From Anopheles merus (Eukaryota > Arthropoda > Insecta > Diptera > Culicidae): a stretch of 64,000 nt of DNA. The notes below the pieces were generated by a model. The model saw only the letters and a list, made by a program, of their open reading frames with translations. It ran no database searches and was not told the origin of the DNA. This document shows, in pieces, positions 49,350 to 61,213 of this stretch. Both the position numbers and the translations under genes were made by a program. The number at the start of each line of letters is the position of its first letter. Position 1 is the stretch's first letter. The stretch is taken from contig NC_054082.1 in the NCBI RefSeq assembly GCF_017562075.2, positions 22,581,960 to 22,645,959 on the forward strand, read 5' to 3'.

Positions 49350-49756
49350 CTTTGACGAGGAAAAACAAAAACGCACAGTGGGAAAGCCTGTTTCGCTGGG
49401 ACAGTCAGCGTGTTCTCCTCTCTTTCATGGCCACTTAGCTAAGCTTCTACCGAAAACCAGCTCCACCAGAGGATCATCATCAAGAACAACAACAACAACA
49501 ACAGGTAGCAACAGGAAAAGCTGTGTGTACAAAATAGTCATGCGGTTACAAGTTGTTTTTAAGAATTATTACGAAATTCTTGTTATTGTTTGGTCAAGTG
49601 TAGGCAGGGCAGCGCGTGCGTGCGTGAGCACGCGCGCTCTTGCCCGAATGCCCCCGCGTCCACCCTCGCCAACATCGTCCCCCTCACAACGAAGGTTCAT
49701 TCAACCGGTGCAAAATAAATAGTGCCGGGGATGCGATAAATAAACTCCGCCCGTAC

Positions 49757-49759
<3 letters not shown>

Positions 49760-49846
<87 letters not shown>
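49760..49846. repeat. (CA)n microsatellite
   Basis: About 87 bp of pure AC dinucleotide ending ACAGACGG. Spurious Thr-His and Cys-Val frames cross it. Confidence 0.96.
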
Positions 49847-49849
<3 letters not shown>

Positions 49850-52372
49850 GGTCACAAGAAGCGCAGGGGTTTTGTCGTCGGTTCGGCGTGTTGGTGGTGT
49901 TGGTTCTCGAGGCGCGATCTCGGGCACTATTTTTAGGCCACTCTTACCGCCGCCGCCAGCCCCTTTAACGCTCTGTGCATTTGGAAACATGGGGGAAACA
50001 TGTAACGGCCATCCCGCATTGTGTTTCCCTCCCATCCCTGTTGCTTAACATCTACTACCGGATGCTGTGTCTGTTGGCTACTCCTCTTCACTGCTTCTTC
50101 AAGATTCTTGCAGCGGAAGCTCAGCGATGCAACATCTTCATCGGTGCAAAAGCTCGACTGTATATGACAACACACGTTGAACCATTACAAATGAAACCCT
50201 TTTCCGCAGTGTTTGCAGGTTCAGCTTCATTTCGCGTATCGAGCTACTCCCCCACCAAGAGCCCCCGCGCTTCTCGTCAACATCCTGACTGACTGGGAGC
50301 TGCGCTGGGTGTTGCGGTGGTCACACAACAGCGCACCGGAAGGCGTTGAGGAAGAAGAGGACCCTCGTCCTGCCCGCCACAGACAGACGCTGTGTGCTTG
50401 TGTGTGCAACTGCTGGTGCTGCTGCCGTCGAGGGGCCAAAATTAGAACCGTGTCCTATTGCGGCGCAACGCCAAACATTCGCAGACGATGTATTCATAGA
50501 CGACGAGATGCCGGCGACATGGTGGCCGTGTCATGCTCCCCTTTTTTTTTTTGATCATGTTCCACTCACCCCACTCTCACCCCTCGCCGACTACGGCGGA
50601 CATTCCAACAGATTTTTGTCACCTCCTTTCGCAACGGCGGCGGCGGCGGTTGGGGTTTGTTGTTTTCGCGATCGCGATACACCCGTCGAGAAGGTTTTGT
50701 ACTTAGTATGCCGGCCCCCTGTTAACCCCAGCCAGCACACCCCACAGGGTGGAAGGGAAGGAAAGGAGGGTAGAAGGGAGAAGGGTTTTGTTTTTCACTT
50801 TGTACCCGAGGAGTCTGGCCTTTTGCGTGCAGTTTGTTTCTTTGGTGGCATCGGTTACCTTCCATATTTCACACAATCGTACACACGCAAATGCAAGCAA
50901 CACGGATCGATCGAGCACTTTTTGTCTGAGAATGGTTGCGGCACACTTTCTCGACACTTTGTAGCTTAATTAGAAGGCACGCAGAAATGGTTTAGCATCG
51001 TTTAAGCTGACAAACGTATAAAAAGGACTGCTGACATGATATTGTGAAATTTTGGGACTAATTTCAGTAATCGTTAGATTTGAGTTTGAAGTGTTCAATC
51101 TTCCACAAAATCAAGAACCTAACATATGAATTCCAAGTGGATTTTTGCAAATTGGACTGGAAAACAATTGGAATGGTTTCATTAATCGTAATTATTTGCA
51201 TGGCAGAAATCCTTTTAACCTTCGATTCAAAGTTACATTCCCTTATTTAGTGATCGTAGGGTGAAATATTAGTAAAAAAAAGCATTTAAAAAATCTAATA
51301 AAATTGTACATGTAATCCATTACTTCAGATTACACATTAAAGTATTCTCTTGGGCACGTTTGGGTTGTATTCATAATTCAATCGGAAAAATAATTTACTG
51401 AACCACCTCCTAAACGGAACGGTGTTTATGGTGTGCACGCAATCCCCCCGCCATTCCCGTACCCAGCTGCTGCGCCGGGACGCACAACATCAAATCTTGG
51501 GGATTATTTTAGATTGCGGCCTGCGAGCCGGAGGTTGTTGTTGCTGCTTTTACCCATCTTTGCCTTCCTGCACAAATTAAATTCTAGGAAAAGCAAACGG
51601 TTTCTCTGAAAATCTAGCATCGCTTGGGAGATGAGAGTTAGCAACCATCCGCTTCCTCCCAGTACCCAGAATCTTTCCTGATCCGGGTGTTCGGGATTAC
51701 TAAAGCGAAAACGCACCTTTCAAAATAGGATTTATGAACGATTTCGTCCATCAACCGAACTGTAATTGTTATAGTTGCTGTCTCCCTGCAAAGCCCTCAT
51801 CACCACGCTGTCACCCTGCCCACCAACGACACCGACCTAAACACACACACACACACGCACCAAACGGGGGGAATGAATCGTGCAAATGTGTATCACGCCT
51901 TACGATCATGATCGTGAACCAACCACAACACTTGGGCCGGTTGCCCTGTTTGTGTGTGTGTGTGTGTGCGTGTGTGTATATTGGGGGACATTTAGTGTTA
52001 ATGTCTTGCTTAGAAGCGCATTTGTTTACGCAGAGTGTTAAAATAGTAGCGACAAAAAAAAACGAAAATCCGAACGAGGCCACGACGCCGTCGCGCAGAA
52101 ACGGTTGACAACCGCCGCGGTGACCCCCAATAGGCAGACGACGGTGGCGCGACTACTGGCACGCGGGTCTGATCTTTGGTACGCGGGAAAGGGGTGAGAA
52201 CGGGGGGAAAGGGATTCCTGCGCCCGGAAAGTCCCAGACAGTGACTGTGTGACCGTGCAAAACACGCACCAAAAGGGCTGTCTGTGTGCTTTCGTTAAGA
52301 CCGGTTTTGGGTGTTTTCCTCCCATTTGACCGAACAGCCGTTGTAGTCTAACATAAGCAACAGTATCATATA

Positions 52373-52800
52373 CAGGGTTTTCCAAGTCGCTTTCGAGTGT
52401 AAATTGTGTTATTACTCGCGTGCAAGAAGTTATTCCACATCACTGTGAGATTGTAGTATTTCCATCATAATAATGTTTAATCTCTTCAATATGATTTTCA
52501 ACACTGCAACAGTCTATTGCTATCGTGTTTTCAGCGGGATTTTGAAGCCGCATTTCATCAAGATTTGTACAACATTTACAAAATTATTATTACATGCATT
52601 TTGATGCATTTTTTTATTGCGTCACCAGGCTCCAAAACCCGGTGAAAAAACGATGGCAATATACGGTTGAAAATCTTACTGAAGAAATTAAAAATAAAAT
52701 GTTTGAAATTGAATAACAAACTGATGTGGATTGACATCGTGCACGCAGTAATTAAAAAAAAAAACATTTATTACTTACAAAAGTGACTTGGAAACCCCTG
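52373..52800. mobile_element. 428-bp MITE-like element with TA target sites
   Basis: Termini CAGGGTTTTCCAAGTCGCTT and the complement of ...AAGTGACTTGGAAACCCCTG form ~22-bp inverted repeats, flanked by TA at 52371-52372 and 52801-52802. The interior is AT-rich. A short plus-strand reading WQYTVENLTEEIKNKMF near 52650-52715 is faintly reminiscent of a Tc1/mariner-type transposase tail, so it may be a deletion derivative. Confidence 0.75.
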
Positions 52801-54396
52801 TAAGATACTAAAATGTCCGCTCGGACCATTCGTGCTTTGAATAGTGTAATAGAGAGCGGCGGTGGTGTGCAAATTTTGTCCCATTTTTTGTACAAGCTTT
52901 TTTCTGGTTTTTGCTCGTGTGAAGACACCGACAAGCCGATTCCACGAGGCCTCCCTGGTCAGCGGGAAAAACCCGAAACAGTAAGGATTTAGCATTGACG
53001 CGCACGCCGGAATGGGAGGAGGGGGCAAGACCAAGGCGAAGGCGATGGTGGATGAAGGCGCTGCTGCCCCAAATTCACGGAACATCATATTCACGCTCTT
53101 GACCTCGTTTGCGATACGACGATTTTGACAGCCAGACACAACCATTAACCCACCACCAACACCACCACCAACACCACCACCAACACCACCACCAACACCA
53201 CCACCACCACCACCATCGAAGCAACCCATATCCCCGATCTGTCAACACGCGTGGAGCCGTGGTCGAGAGCCTGACAGAAGGAAGGGAATAACAAGAGTTG
53301 CGTGTCCTTTCACAATCGTTCGCTTGTACGGTGCGCACCGGTGTGTGCGTCAGTGTGTTGGGGTAAAGGAGGGGCGCGGTGGTGGCTGTCTGCTACGAGG
53401 ATCCTGCGCAAAAGGATGTCGCCTTCCTTTACCCTCCCCTCCTTGGTCCTCACTATTAAGCACGCGCACGTAATAAAATGGGGAGGGGGAAAGCGACCGC
53501 GGCCCTTCGTTTTTTGACATTTCTCGTACTTTCCGATTGCGTCAGATTGTTACACACCAAATCGCGCTTCTTTGGCGGTGCGAGATTTTCGAGGCGTTTG
53601 TGTGTGTGTGTGTGTGTCTGTGGAGCAGTTTTGCTCGTTACGCACCGCACCGGCTGTTGTCTTCAGTCCCAAGGATGATTAGAGCATATACAGTGGAGAG
53701 ACTTAGGCTCCAACCAACATCTCATCCAACCGGAGAAAAAAAAACCTCAAAATCCGTCCCCGCTTCCCGCACCGACCCTTCTGCCGTGTCCGACAGCAGC
53801 CGTCATCCCCTTCCCCCCCCCCTCCCCCATGGGCTGGCAAATAAAACCCCTTTCTCTATTTACCTTTCAGTCGCAGAAATATCGTCGAGTCACTTCCGCA
53901 CTTTTCGGCTGCAAACACACAGACACACTACTACTCCCCGCCGTCCGGCAGTACACGCACACAAAACGTGTTGTGCTGTGTGGTCTCTCTGTGCAGTGTA
54001 GCTATACACCGGGCTGAGCTGGCTGGAACCGCTTGGAGCAGGAAAACACACACAAACACAGACGAAGCCAACGCAAAAAAAAAATACCGATATGCCTCTG
54101 CGCTCCGGATTGTTCCGGTACACTGTAGAAACGGATCACTGTTTTCGGTGCTGCTGCTGATGAAGTGTTGAAATTTTCACACAAATTTCACTGCTTATTA
54201 CACACAAACGCACGATCCTTTAAGATTTTTTGTAATTCCTCTGCAAGTGCCTTGATATTGTGCATCAAACACACAGGCACAAACACACACACACACGCGC
54301 GCAACACCGAACCTGACAGTGTGGCACCGTCGCCACAAGGAAGGGCGTAATTCTTCTTTCCTTCTGTTTAACTCTGCTGGAATCACACACACTTAC
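52801..54396. other. Noncoding region with CAC-rich minisatellite
   Basis: No reliable gene. A 12-bp CACCACCAACAC unit is repeated about five times at 53143-53216 (Gly/Val on the minus strand). Other open frames here start at non-ATG codons or consist of simple sequence. Confidence 0.45.
53143..53216. repeat. 12-bp CACCACCAACAC minisatellite
   Basis: About five copies ending in a pure CAC run before CATCG. It encodes Gly-Gly-Val repeats on the minus strand and His/Gln on the plus strand in spurious frames. Confidence 0.9.
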
Positions 54397-54466
54397 AATC
54401 ACTTTTCGCTCCGTTTTTCGGTGAAGGAAATTTGTCTTGTTCACTTTTTCAGCTCCCAAAAAAACA
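54397..54466 (-). other. Candidate remote 5' UTR exon (possibly of Akt)
   Basis: On the minus strand a 3' splice site TTCTTTTGCAG is followed by 70 nt of GA-rich sequence with AAAAAGTGAACAAG and GCGAAAAGTG, then a donor ATT|GTAAGTGTG. Such composition is typical of insect 5' leader exons. Splicing it to the acceptor at 40225 would make a 14-kb first intron. This is inference from two splice motifs only. Confidence 0.3.
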
Positions 54467-57400
54467 CTGCAAAAGAATAGGGGAAGAAGAAAACAGATTA
54501 ATACCGCATGGGTACCCGCATCAGTGTGTAACGGGTGACCAGACAACCACTCCCCAAAAATCGGAGGTGGACGTCAATTGAAGAGAAGAAAACAATTCAT
54601 CGCTGGAAATGGAAAACTAACAAAACACTGTTCCACCGCCGCAACGGCTACGCTAGGAACGAGGAACGCGGTCAACTATTCGCCAAAATCGGTTTGCCCA
54701 TCTTGGATGCCTCTTGGACAGCAGAAAGCAGAAAGGAAAATTCATCAAACATCAAACAGGACACATTTCCTGTAAAATTCATGAATGAAATAACAACATT
54801 CTTGCGATGGTTCATCGTTATAATAACATTTAGAATTTGAATCGAAAACTGTCTGTAACGAACTATTGGCTACTAGTCAAATCGTGCTACATTACGGGGA
54901 CCTCGTTCCTACACAGTCACCTTGCTGAGGGGACGGAGAAAAAAAAATTACAGAGTTTTCGAGTGAATTTAGCATATCAACAACATCTTTCATCGCTTGC
55001 GAGCGATGGTGTTCAACAGCTGTCAAATGTTGTAATTGCATCACAATAATTTTTCCGTTCTTCGCCGTTGATTTTCATCAACTTTCCGTTACGCCGGCAT
55101 CACCAACGCAACCAGTCGGATTTGAACCAAATGTGCATGTTGAAAATACATGTGCCGCAGTCCACATCTATTGAAGGCATACAGTTTAAAGGCTCAGTAC
55201 AATGTTTTTAATCAAAAATATGTTTAAATCTTATACTAGGCGTGCCTGTTGAAAATTTTGTGTTGATCGTTGATTAATCTTGATGTTTAAAGTGGTCCGC
55301 GAACCACAGGTTGGAGAGCACTGCTTTACGGCTTTTATTTTGTTGCTTTTTGCGTTCGCACGTTCGCTCCCACTATCACCACCAGTTCTCGCATTTATTT
55401 CGTCGTTCTTGATTTTTACAGTTTCTCCACTTCTTTCCAGACACGACCCCGGCGCAGCACCCTGCTCTTCCGCCATACACTTACACACACACATACACAT
55501 ACACATAGATATCTTCTTGCGCTAGACAGAGCGTGTGAATGGGGTCCGCGTCTCGCCTGGTGAACACGCACGCACACTGCCGCACAGACACACCGCGCCA
55601 GACACATTCCGCTACAAACACACACACAAGCGCACGCAAGAGGGCTACGATCCGGAGCAGGAACCTCTCGCCGTACGTGCGCTGCCTGTCTACCGACTGT
55701 CCATACCGATCTGCTACCACGCTTCTCACTACGCGTCCGTGGCGCATTGACCGCACACAAACACACCTAAATAGAACTTTAACACTTTTTTGTAAAGAAC
55801 TGTAACCAACGCTACATGTAATCTAGATAAACATTTTCAATAAAAACAAACTGATTGCAAATAGGTTTAACGAGACTTCACAGGCATAAGGCAATTGGAG
55901 GCAACACAATGAAGAATGCTCGATTGTAAGATTAAATTTCATTCTAGGTTTAAAGAAGCGAATGAGGCCAATAAGCTCTATGTCGCTACATATAAAAGGC
56001 ACAGCGGAAAACGCGTTTTTGGATGAAGCTGCTCCGTGTCTGAGGGACAGACGGTATCACGCACACAGACGCACAGGACTTGCCACACCACCGGGGTCAC
56101 GGCGAATGTCGGTCTGTACGTCGCTACAACGTCGGATAAAACTATTTGGATGGCTCTATTTGGTCTGGATTAATCGGGGCAAAAGGAATGAAAAAACAAA
56201 CGAGGAAAGCCCAGCAATGCCTACTCGATTTGGGCTTTTGTTGTTGTTGTTGTTGTTGCTGGCTGGTGTTGGTGGCCTTATGTTAAGGGTATTTTATAAG
56301 TATGTTTGCGTGCGTATCGATTTCTCGTTGCGTACACGTTCCACTTTGCACTTTGCGTATTTGGGGAAAAAGCAAAATTTGAAACACACTGAGCCCTGTT
56401 AATTGCGGGATACGTTTATTATTATTATTATTTTTTTTTTGTAGTTTAAACAAAAAAGAAAAACTGACCAAATTGTATCTCGTCTTTTTCAAAAGCACAA
56501 AACAATTCTCTTCCTCCGAATCGGCAAACATTGACGGTATCGCGCAGAGCACACACACACACAAACACGCACACAGAGCGACACAAAACCAGGTACGAGC
56601 AGGAAACACCGTTTCACCAGAAAAACCATCCCAAACCAACCGTCGGCCTGAATATTACGCTTCAGCCAACTAAACTGCGCACGAAGACACGGACCCATCG
56701 AAATTCCGAAACGTAGAATTTCACGCCCAAGGACACACACGCGGATCGGGCATATGGGCATGGCATCCGTATAGAAGCACGAACTACTAACCAAGAAGAA
56801 AAAAAAGCAGCAGCAGCAGCAGCAGCAGCACCTAAAATTGATGGGACACACCCGGGGATGGCATGGGATTTTATGAATGGCGATGGGCGATACATTACCT
56901 GGCAGGTCGATGTGCATTGAAAACGCAATGCTACTTGTCCGCTGCGGATGCTGCGGATGGTGCTTTCCTGTCGCGCTTAGCGAAACGGGTCGACAATGCG
57001 GGTACAAGGTGCATCGATGTCTGGCGTACTATGCCTACGATTCAGCGTATACGTTCAACTGTCCACAGAACGGCAGAACCTGTGTACAGGGGCGAAAAAG
57101 TCTCGTTTTCCCCTACACGCCTTTCGCTATGGTGGTGTGGTGGTGGTAGTGTGATGGTGGCTGTCAAACGACCCGCCAGCGGTGAACAGAAAGCGGTGCG
57201 GTGCGGTTGTGCTGGTATAAAATAAGTGCGCCTGCGTTATAGCAATTCAAAAGTGCAATAACAACGGTTGGGACTAGCAAATGTGTAGCGGAAGCACACA
57301 GCAAATGAAGTGCGCTAGGTTTGTGACGAAAATGGTTAAACATAGTTTTATTATTTCACTTTTTTTTATTTTATAATTTTCATTTAAAACAATTTCTCTT

Positions 57401-59088
57401 TACGAGCGATATCGCTTAGACGATCACATTTTTTAAACTTATAACGAACATACAAAGCTGAGCGGTGAGCGCAACCATCTCATGAATTCCTATGTAGCGG
57501 CGCTTAAAGTGTTAACACCCACTCCCAATCCAAAACTCACGAAGTCATACCAACATCGAAAAAGCTGGGGTGGGCCCTGAACACGTCAACTCCACGTTCT
57601 GATAACTCTTTTGAGGTCAGATAGCGGAGCTGAGAGTTTTGCTGCACTTATCGACAGGTGGAGTAACTGAGATAGTGTCTTTAATATAGTGTCTTTAATT
57701 TAATTTCACAATTTATTTCCTTGTTATTTGACAATTTTGGAGACTCTCTGCACCTCCCTAAGAAGCGTGTGTTTCACAAGTGTTAGGTGTATTGATAGGT
57801 GTGTTCTTGCATGCATTCTTGGTCTACTTGCTCATGAAGGCGAGAATTTCGATGCTACGAATTGATCAATGGATTACTGTTGCCACTTACGGAGGAGTTT
57901 TCTATGGTTGTGATGCATTTAGTCCCGACCTTTTCTTGACCTGGAGACAATTAGTTAACTTTTCATACAAATGGTATGAAGAAGAGCCTCCCGCATAACG
58001 AGATTTTTGCATAACGAGTGAGTCATTGGAACCAATTAAACTCGCTATGAGGAGTTCCACCGTATATTGAAATTTTGAATTGGTAATAAACACTTGCTAT
58101 TTGGATCGCCAACCAAAAGGATCACGTGTGACCGCCTCGACTACTTTCTCCGTTCTTGTGAAATAGTGATGAAACCTGCACATAGGTATCAGTTCCGATC
58201 AATCTCTTGATCACGCCTAAAAAGTGTATAGTGAAACCTCAAATTAACAAATATATTATTCTATTTAAAACAAAAAACAAAAATGATATACGGGTATTTG
58301 TTCGTAAAAAAATATCAGGAGATCGAATAAGGTCTTAGTGTTCTTAATCAAATTTTGACATTTTTATCAAAATCGGTTACTTATTACAGTACACATATTT
58401 GTTACGTCAATGTATTCTAAATACATCGATTATACAAATCGATTATATAACAAGACTCACAAGTGAGCAAATTGCGTTTCTCTTCTCTCTTCTGTAGTTC
58501 ATACGGGATCCAATTATTTATATTTTGAATGATTTCGAATATGGTAAACGGATGATAAATGACTTGCTGAAATACTGTAAATGTATATTTGCTGTATCTG
58601 TGCAGCCATCTTCATGTAGCATCGCCTCGACATGTCCATCCTCAAATTTTCGACGCGCCTGTAGAATGTTCTTTGCTATCTGCATCTTAAATTATGAATG
58701 CAATGCCACAATTTTACCCACACAAACCACTACTGAAAAGATGTTTAAACTATATTCGATATAGTATTCTGATGATATAAACATCCAATACACCAGTGGC
58801 GACATCTGACTCCAAACCGCTTGGAACATACTGGGTACTTCTTAGTAACTAAAAATGAATTTATTTTAGCACGTCAAGCATACAATTAAAGCATTATTTT
58901 GTTTACTTTGGATCTTTATTCATTATAAACAAAATGATGAACTCAAAATACTTACCTGACTGTAATAAGTTACCTCGACGAAGATAACCATTTTTTTGGA
59001 TAATGCTAATCACTCAGAATATCATTTTGCACATGGTTTTAGTATGCACTCGCATTCAGCTCCAAATGGAGGTATACATAATTTAAGG
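54467..59088. other. Noncoding region, no gene recognised
   Basis: CA/GT-rich stretches (55.4-55.65, 56.55-56.58 kb), a (GCA)n run near 56806-56830 and AT-rich unique sequence. Frames at 55.4-57.2 kb lack domain or codon character. Near 57995-58070 there is a possible pogo-like transposon end. Confidence 0.45.
57990..58072. mobile_element. Possible pogo/Tigger-like transposon terminus
   Basis: GCATAACGAG occurs near 57998 and 58009. CTCGCTATGAGGAGTTCCAC, whose complement GTGGAACTCCTCATAGCGAG resembles pogo-type terminal repeats, lies at about 58045-58066. A looser match, GTGAAACCTCAAATTAAC, is at about 58231. The element is not delimited. Confidence 0.3.
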
Positions 59089-59248
59089 CTTGTTCTTCTT
59101 CTTCGTCTTTGTTGGCACAACAACGCCATGGCCTGCTTGTATCCACTAGTGAAAGTGAGCTTGGCTTTCAGTGACTTTTTGTTACCATAGCAGGATAGTC
59201 AGTCCTATGTATAGGGACACGGTCTATTCAGGGTTTGAACCCAGGACG
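59089..59248 (-). mobile_element. SINE-like insertion with 7-bp target site duplication
   Basis: A 160-bp block is flanked by direct repeats TTTAAGG (59082-59088 and 59249-59255). Read on the minus strand it starts CGTCCTGGGTTCAAACCC, where GGTTCAAACCC fits a tRNA-type B box. It continues through a unique body and ends in a GAAGAAGAAGAA-type tail. This organisation fits a tRNA-derived SINE. It resembles the abundant Anopheles SINE200 family as I remember it, but the family name is unverified. No A box was found. Confidence 0.65.
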
Positions 59249-59255
59249 TTTAAGG

Positions 59256-60945
59256 TTTAGTTTGCTATAATAATACATTTTACAAAAATTCTACGATGAA
59301 GAAGATGGATGGAAGATTTTTGTCTAGAAATCAATTCTCACATAAATATCTTAGTAGATGGAATTAACGGGAACGTTATTCACTATCAACGCTTCTTGCA
59401 GACAGTTTAATAAGATGAATATACCAATTTGGATGTGATATCATTGGCACAAGTTATAACTAGTTATAACTAGGTAAAAGGTTATTGCCGATTAGATCCG
59501 GTACAGTAATAACAATCGAGCTAGAGATAGAGGAACCAAACAAGACAAAAAGAGCAGGTAAACGAAGCATTGGATTTTCTGCTCGCGTCTCTACTGTTTC
59601 GGAAGTAAAAAGCAACACCGCTCGGTGGAAAAAAAATTCAACATACTTTTTGTTTATTAGAATCTTAAGAGCTTGACCTTAAGCAAATTTGAATATTCCT
59701 GTGGTTTTGGTACAGAAACGAAAAAACGAAAGAAATAGTCTGAAACAGGATCCAGGACTTTTTTGATTCCACTTCCCCGTTCACGCGTTACTGCTTACGT
59801 TACACGACGATAGATTCGCTCCTCTCTTTTCTTTTTGCTAAAAATTATGTTAACAAAGTTTTCGTAAGATTTGGCTTTCGCATCTGCTGCAAAGTTCCTT
59901 CTCATTTTCCTCCTCTTTCTCCTTCCTGCGCGCAACAACATTTGTGTCCGGTTTTACAATTGATTTATCTAGTTGGTTTTGGTTTAGTTTGGTTTTACTC
60001 CTGTTTTTCGACTGCTTTTCGGCTACACATATTGGTTCGCGCGTCCTGCGTCCGCTTTTTTTTTGCTTTTGGCGGCGCGCCACTTTACTACTGCTTTCCT
60101 TTTCGCTTTACATCGCTTTCATGCTTTTCCTCGTACACGCGCTCTGTTCCGCCTGTTTCTTGTTTCCCTAATCTTCTACTCGTTCGATCGAAGTTGTTTG
60201 CTAATCCTTTTGGTTTAGTTGCATTTCATGCTGGGTTATTTTTTGCTTTCTTTTTTCCAAATTTTCCAATTTTCTTCCTTCTTATTTTACGGCTCCAAAC
60301 TAGAAACGGGACCTTGGTTCATTGATTTGTTTTGCAAAGTTTTTTTAGTTGTTGTGTGGTTTTTTTTTCTTAGCTATTTTCTTTTCTATTTAAGATCTTT
60401 CCATCTTTCCAATTCTACAGCAATCACAGGTCGTGCCGATGCCGGTTGACTCGTGTGGCTTTTTTGTTTTGTTTTTGGTTTAATTCCGCGTTCGTCACCT
60501 TCCTCAGCTGTGCCATTTTTGCTGCGGCCTTCGACAAACGCCGCACTTCTCCTCCTTTCACGCTTTCTTTTTAAATATTTTACGTAGGTAAAGGATGGAT
60601 CGTAATTGCGTTAGATTGATGATTGATGCACAAAGATACACAATTTTATTGATTTCATCTCCATGCCATGCTCACTAATTGATTGCCTCACTTTCTTAAC
60701 ACGTTTGCTCGGGACACCGCTCCTTTATCACCTTGTCCTGCTGCTGCTGCGCCGACACAGTTGTGATTTCCCATCCCTCGGCCGAGGTCGTCCGTCGTTC
60801 AAAAACAATTTTTTATTTAAACAAAAAACTAGAACAGAAAAACACGTTGAATTGGTCTGCAATTGCAAAGATGCAGCGGGCGGAAAATGGTTACACTTGT
60901 CGGTTTGTGGTTGTGTTTTTTGTGTATGTGGTTGTATAATTTGAT

Positions 60946-60978
<33 letters not shown>

Positions 60979-61213
60979 TATCTTGATCTAAGGGGGGAGG
61001 CAAGAGTTTCATATTTTTGCTTTGTTTTTTTTTCTTCTTTGTAATATTTTGGTTCGGGTTTTCTTCTTTTTCTTCTACTTTGTAGCGTCCTGCTGCGACA
61101 AGAGTTATCCCATAATGTTCGTTTAAATATTATCCTCATTTCTGCCTCCGGCTATTCTATAGTGCCACCTCTCTTAGAAACATGCTGAAATGCAAACATG
61201 GACTGAGCCAACG
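59256..61213. other. 3' flank of the small membrane-protein gene and intergenic sequence
   Basis: T-rich on the plus strand (A-rich transcript on the minus). Minus-strand AATAAA hexamers at 60812-60817 and 60645-60650 lie about 400-570 nt after the stop at 61214 and could end its transcript. No other gene recognised. Confidence 0.5.

Larger units (their letters stand above)
46303..52372. other. Noncoding, repeat-rich region
   Basis: No gene recognised apart from the retroelement remnant near 49.1-49.35 kb. It contains an 18-19-bp C-rich tandem repeat (47795-47873), the GT/CG/GT tract (48685-48821) and a (CA)n tract (49760-49846). Several open frames here are His/Thr/Pro or Cys/Val repeats created by the microsatellites. 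Confidence 0.5.

Noticed and set aside
52771..53229. 152-codon minus-strand frame with Gly/Val repeats
   Set aside because: The Gly part comes from the CACCACCAACAC minisatellite. The start is not supported, the end reads through a MITE terminus, and no domain is seen.
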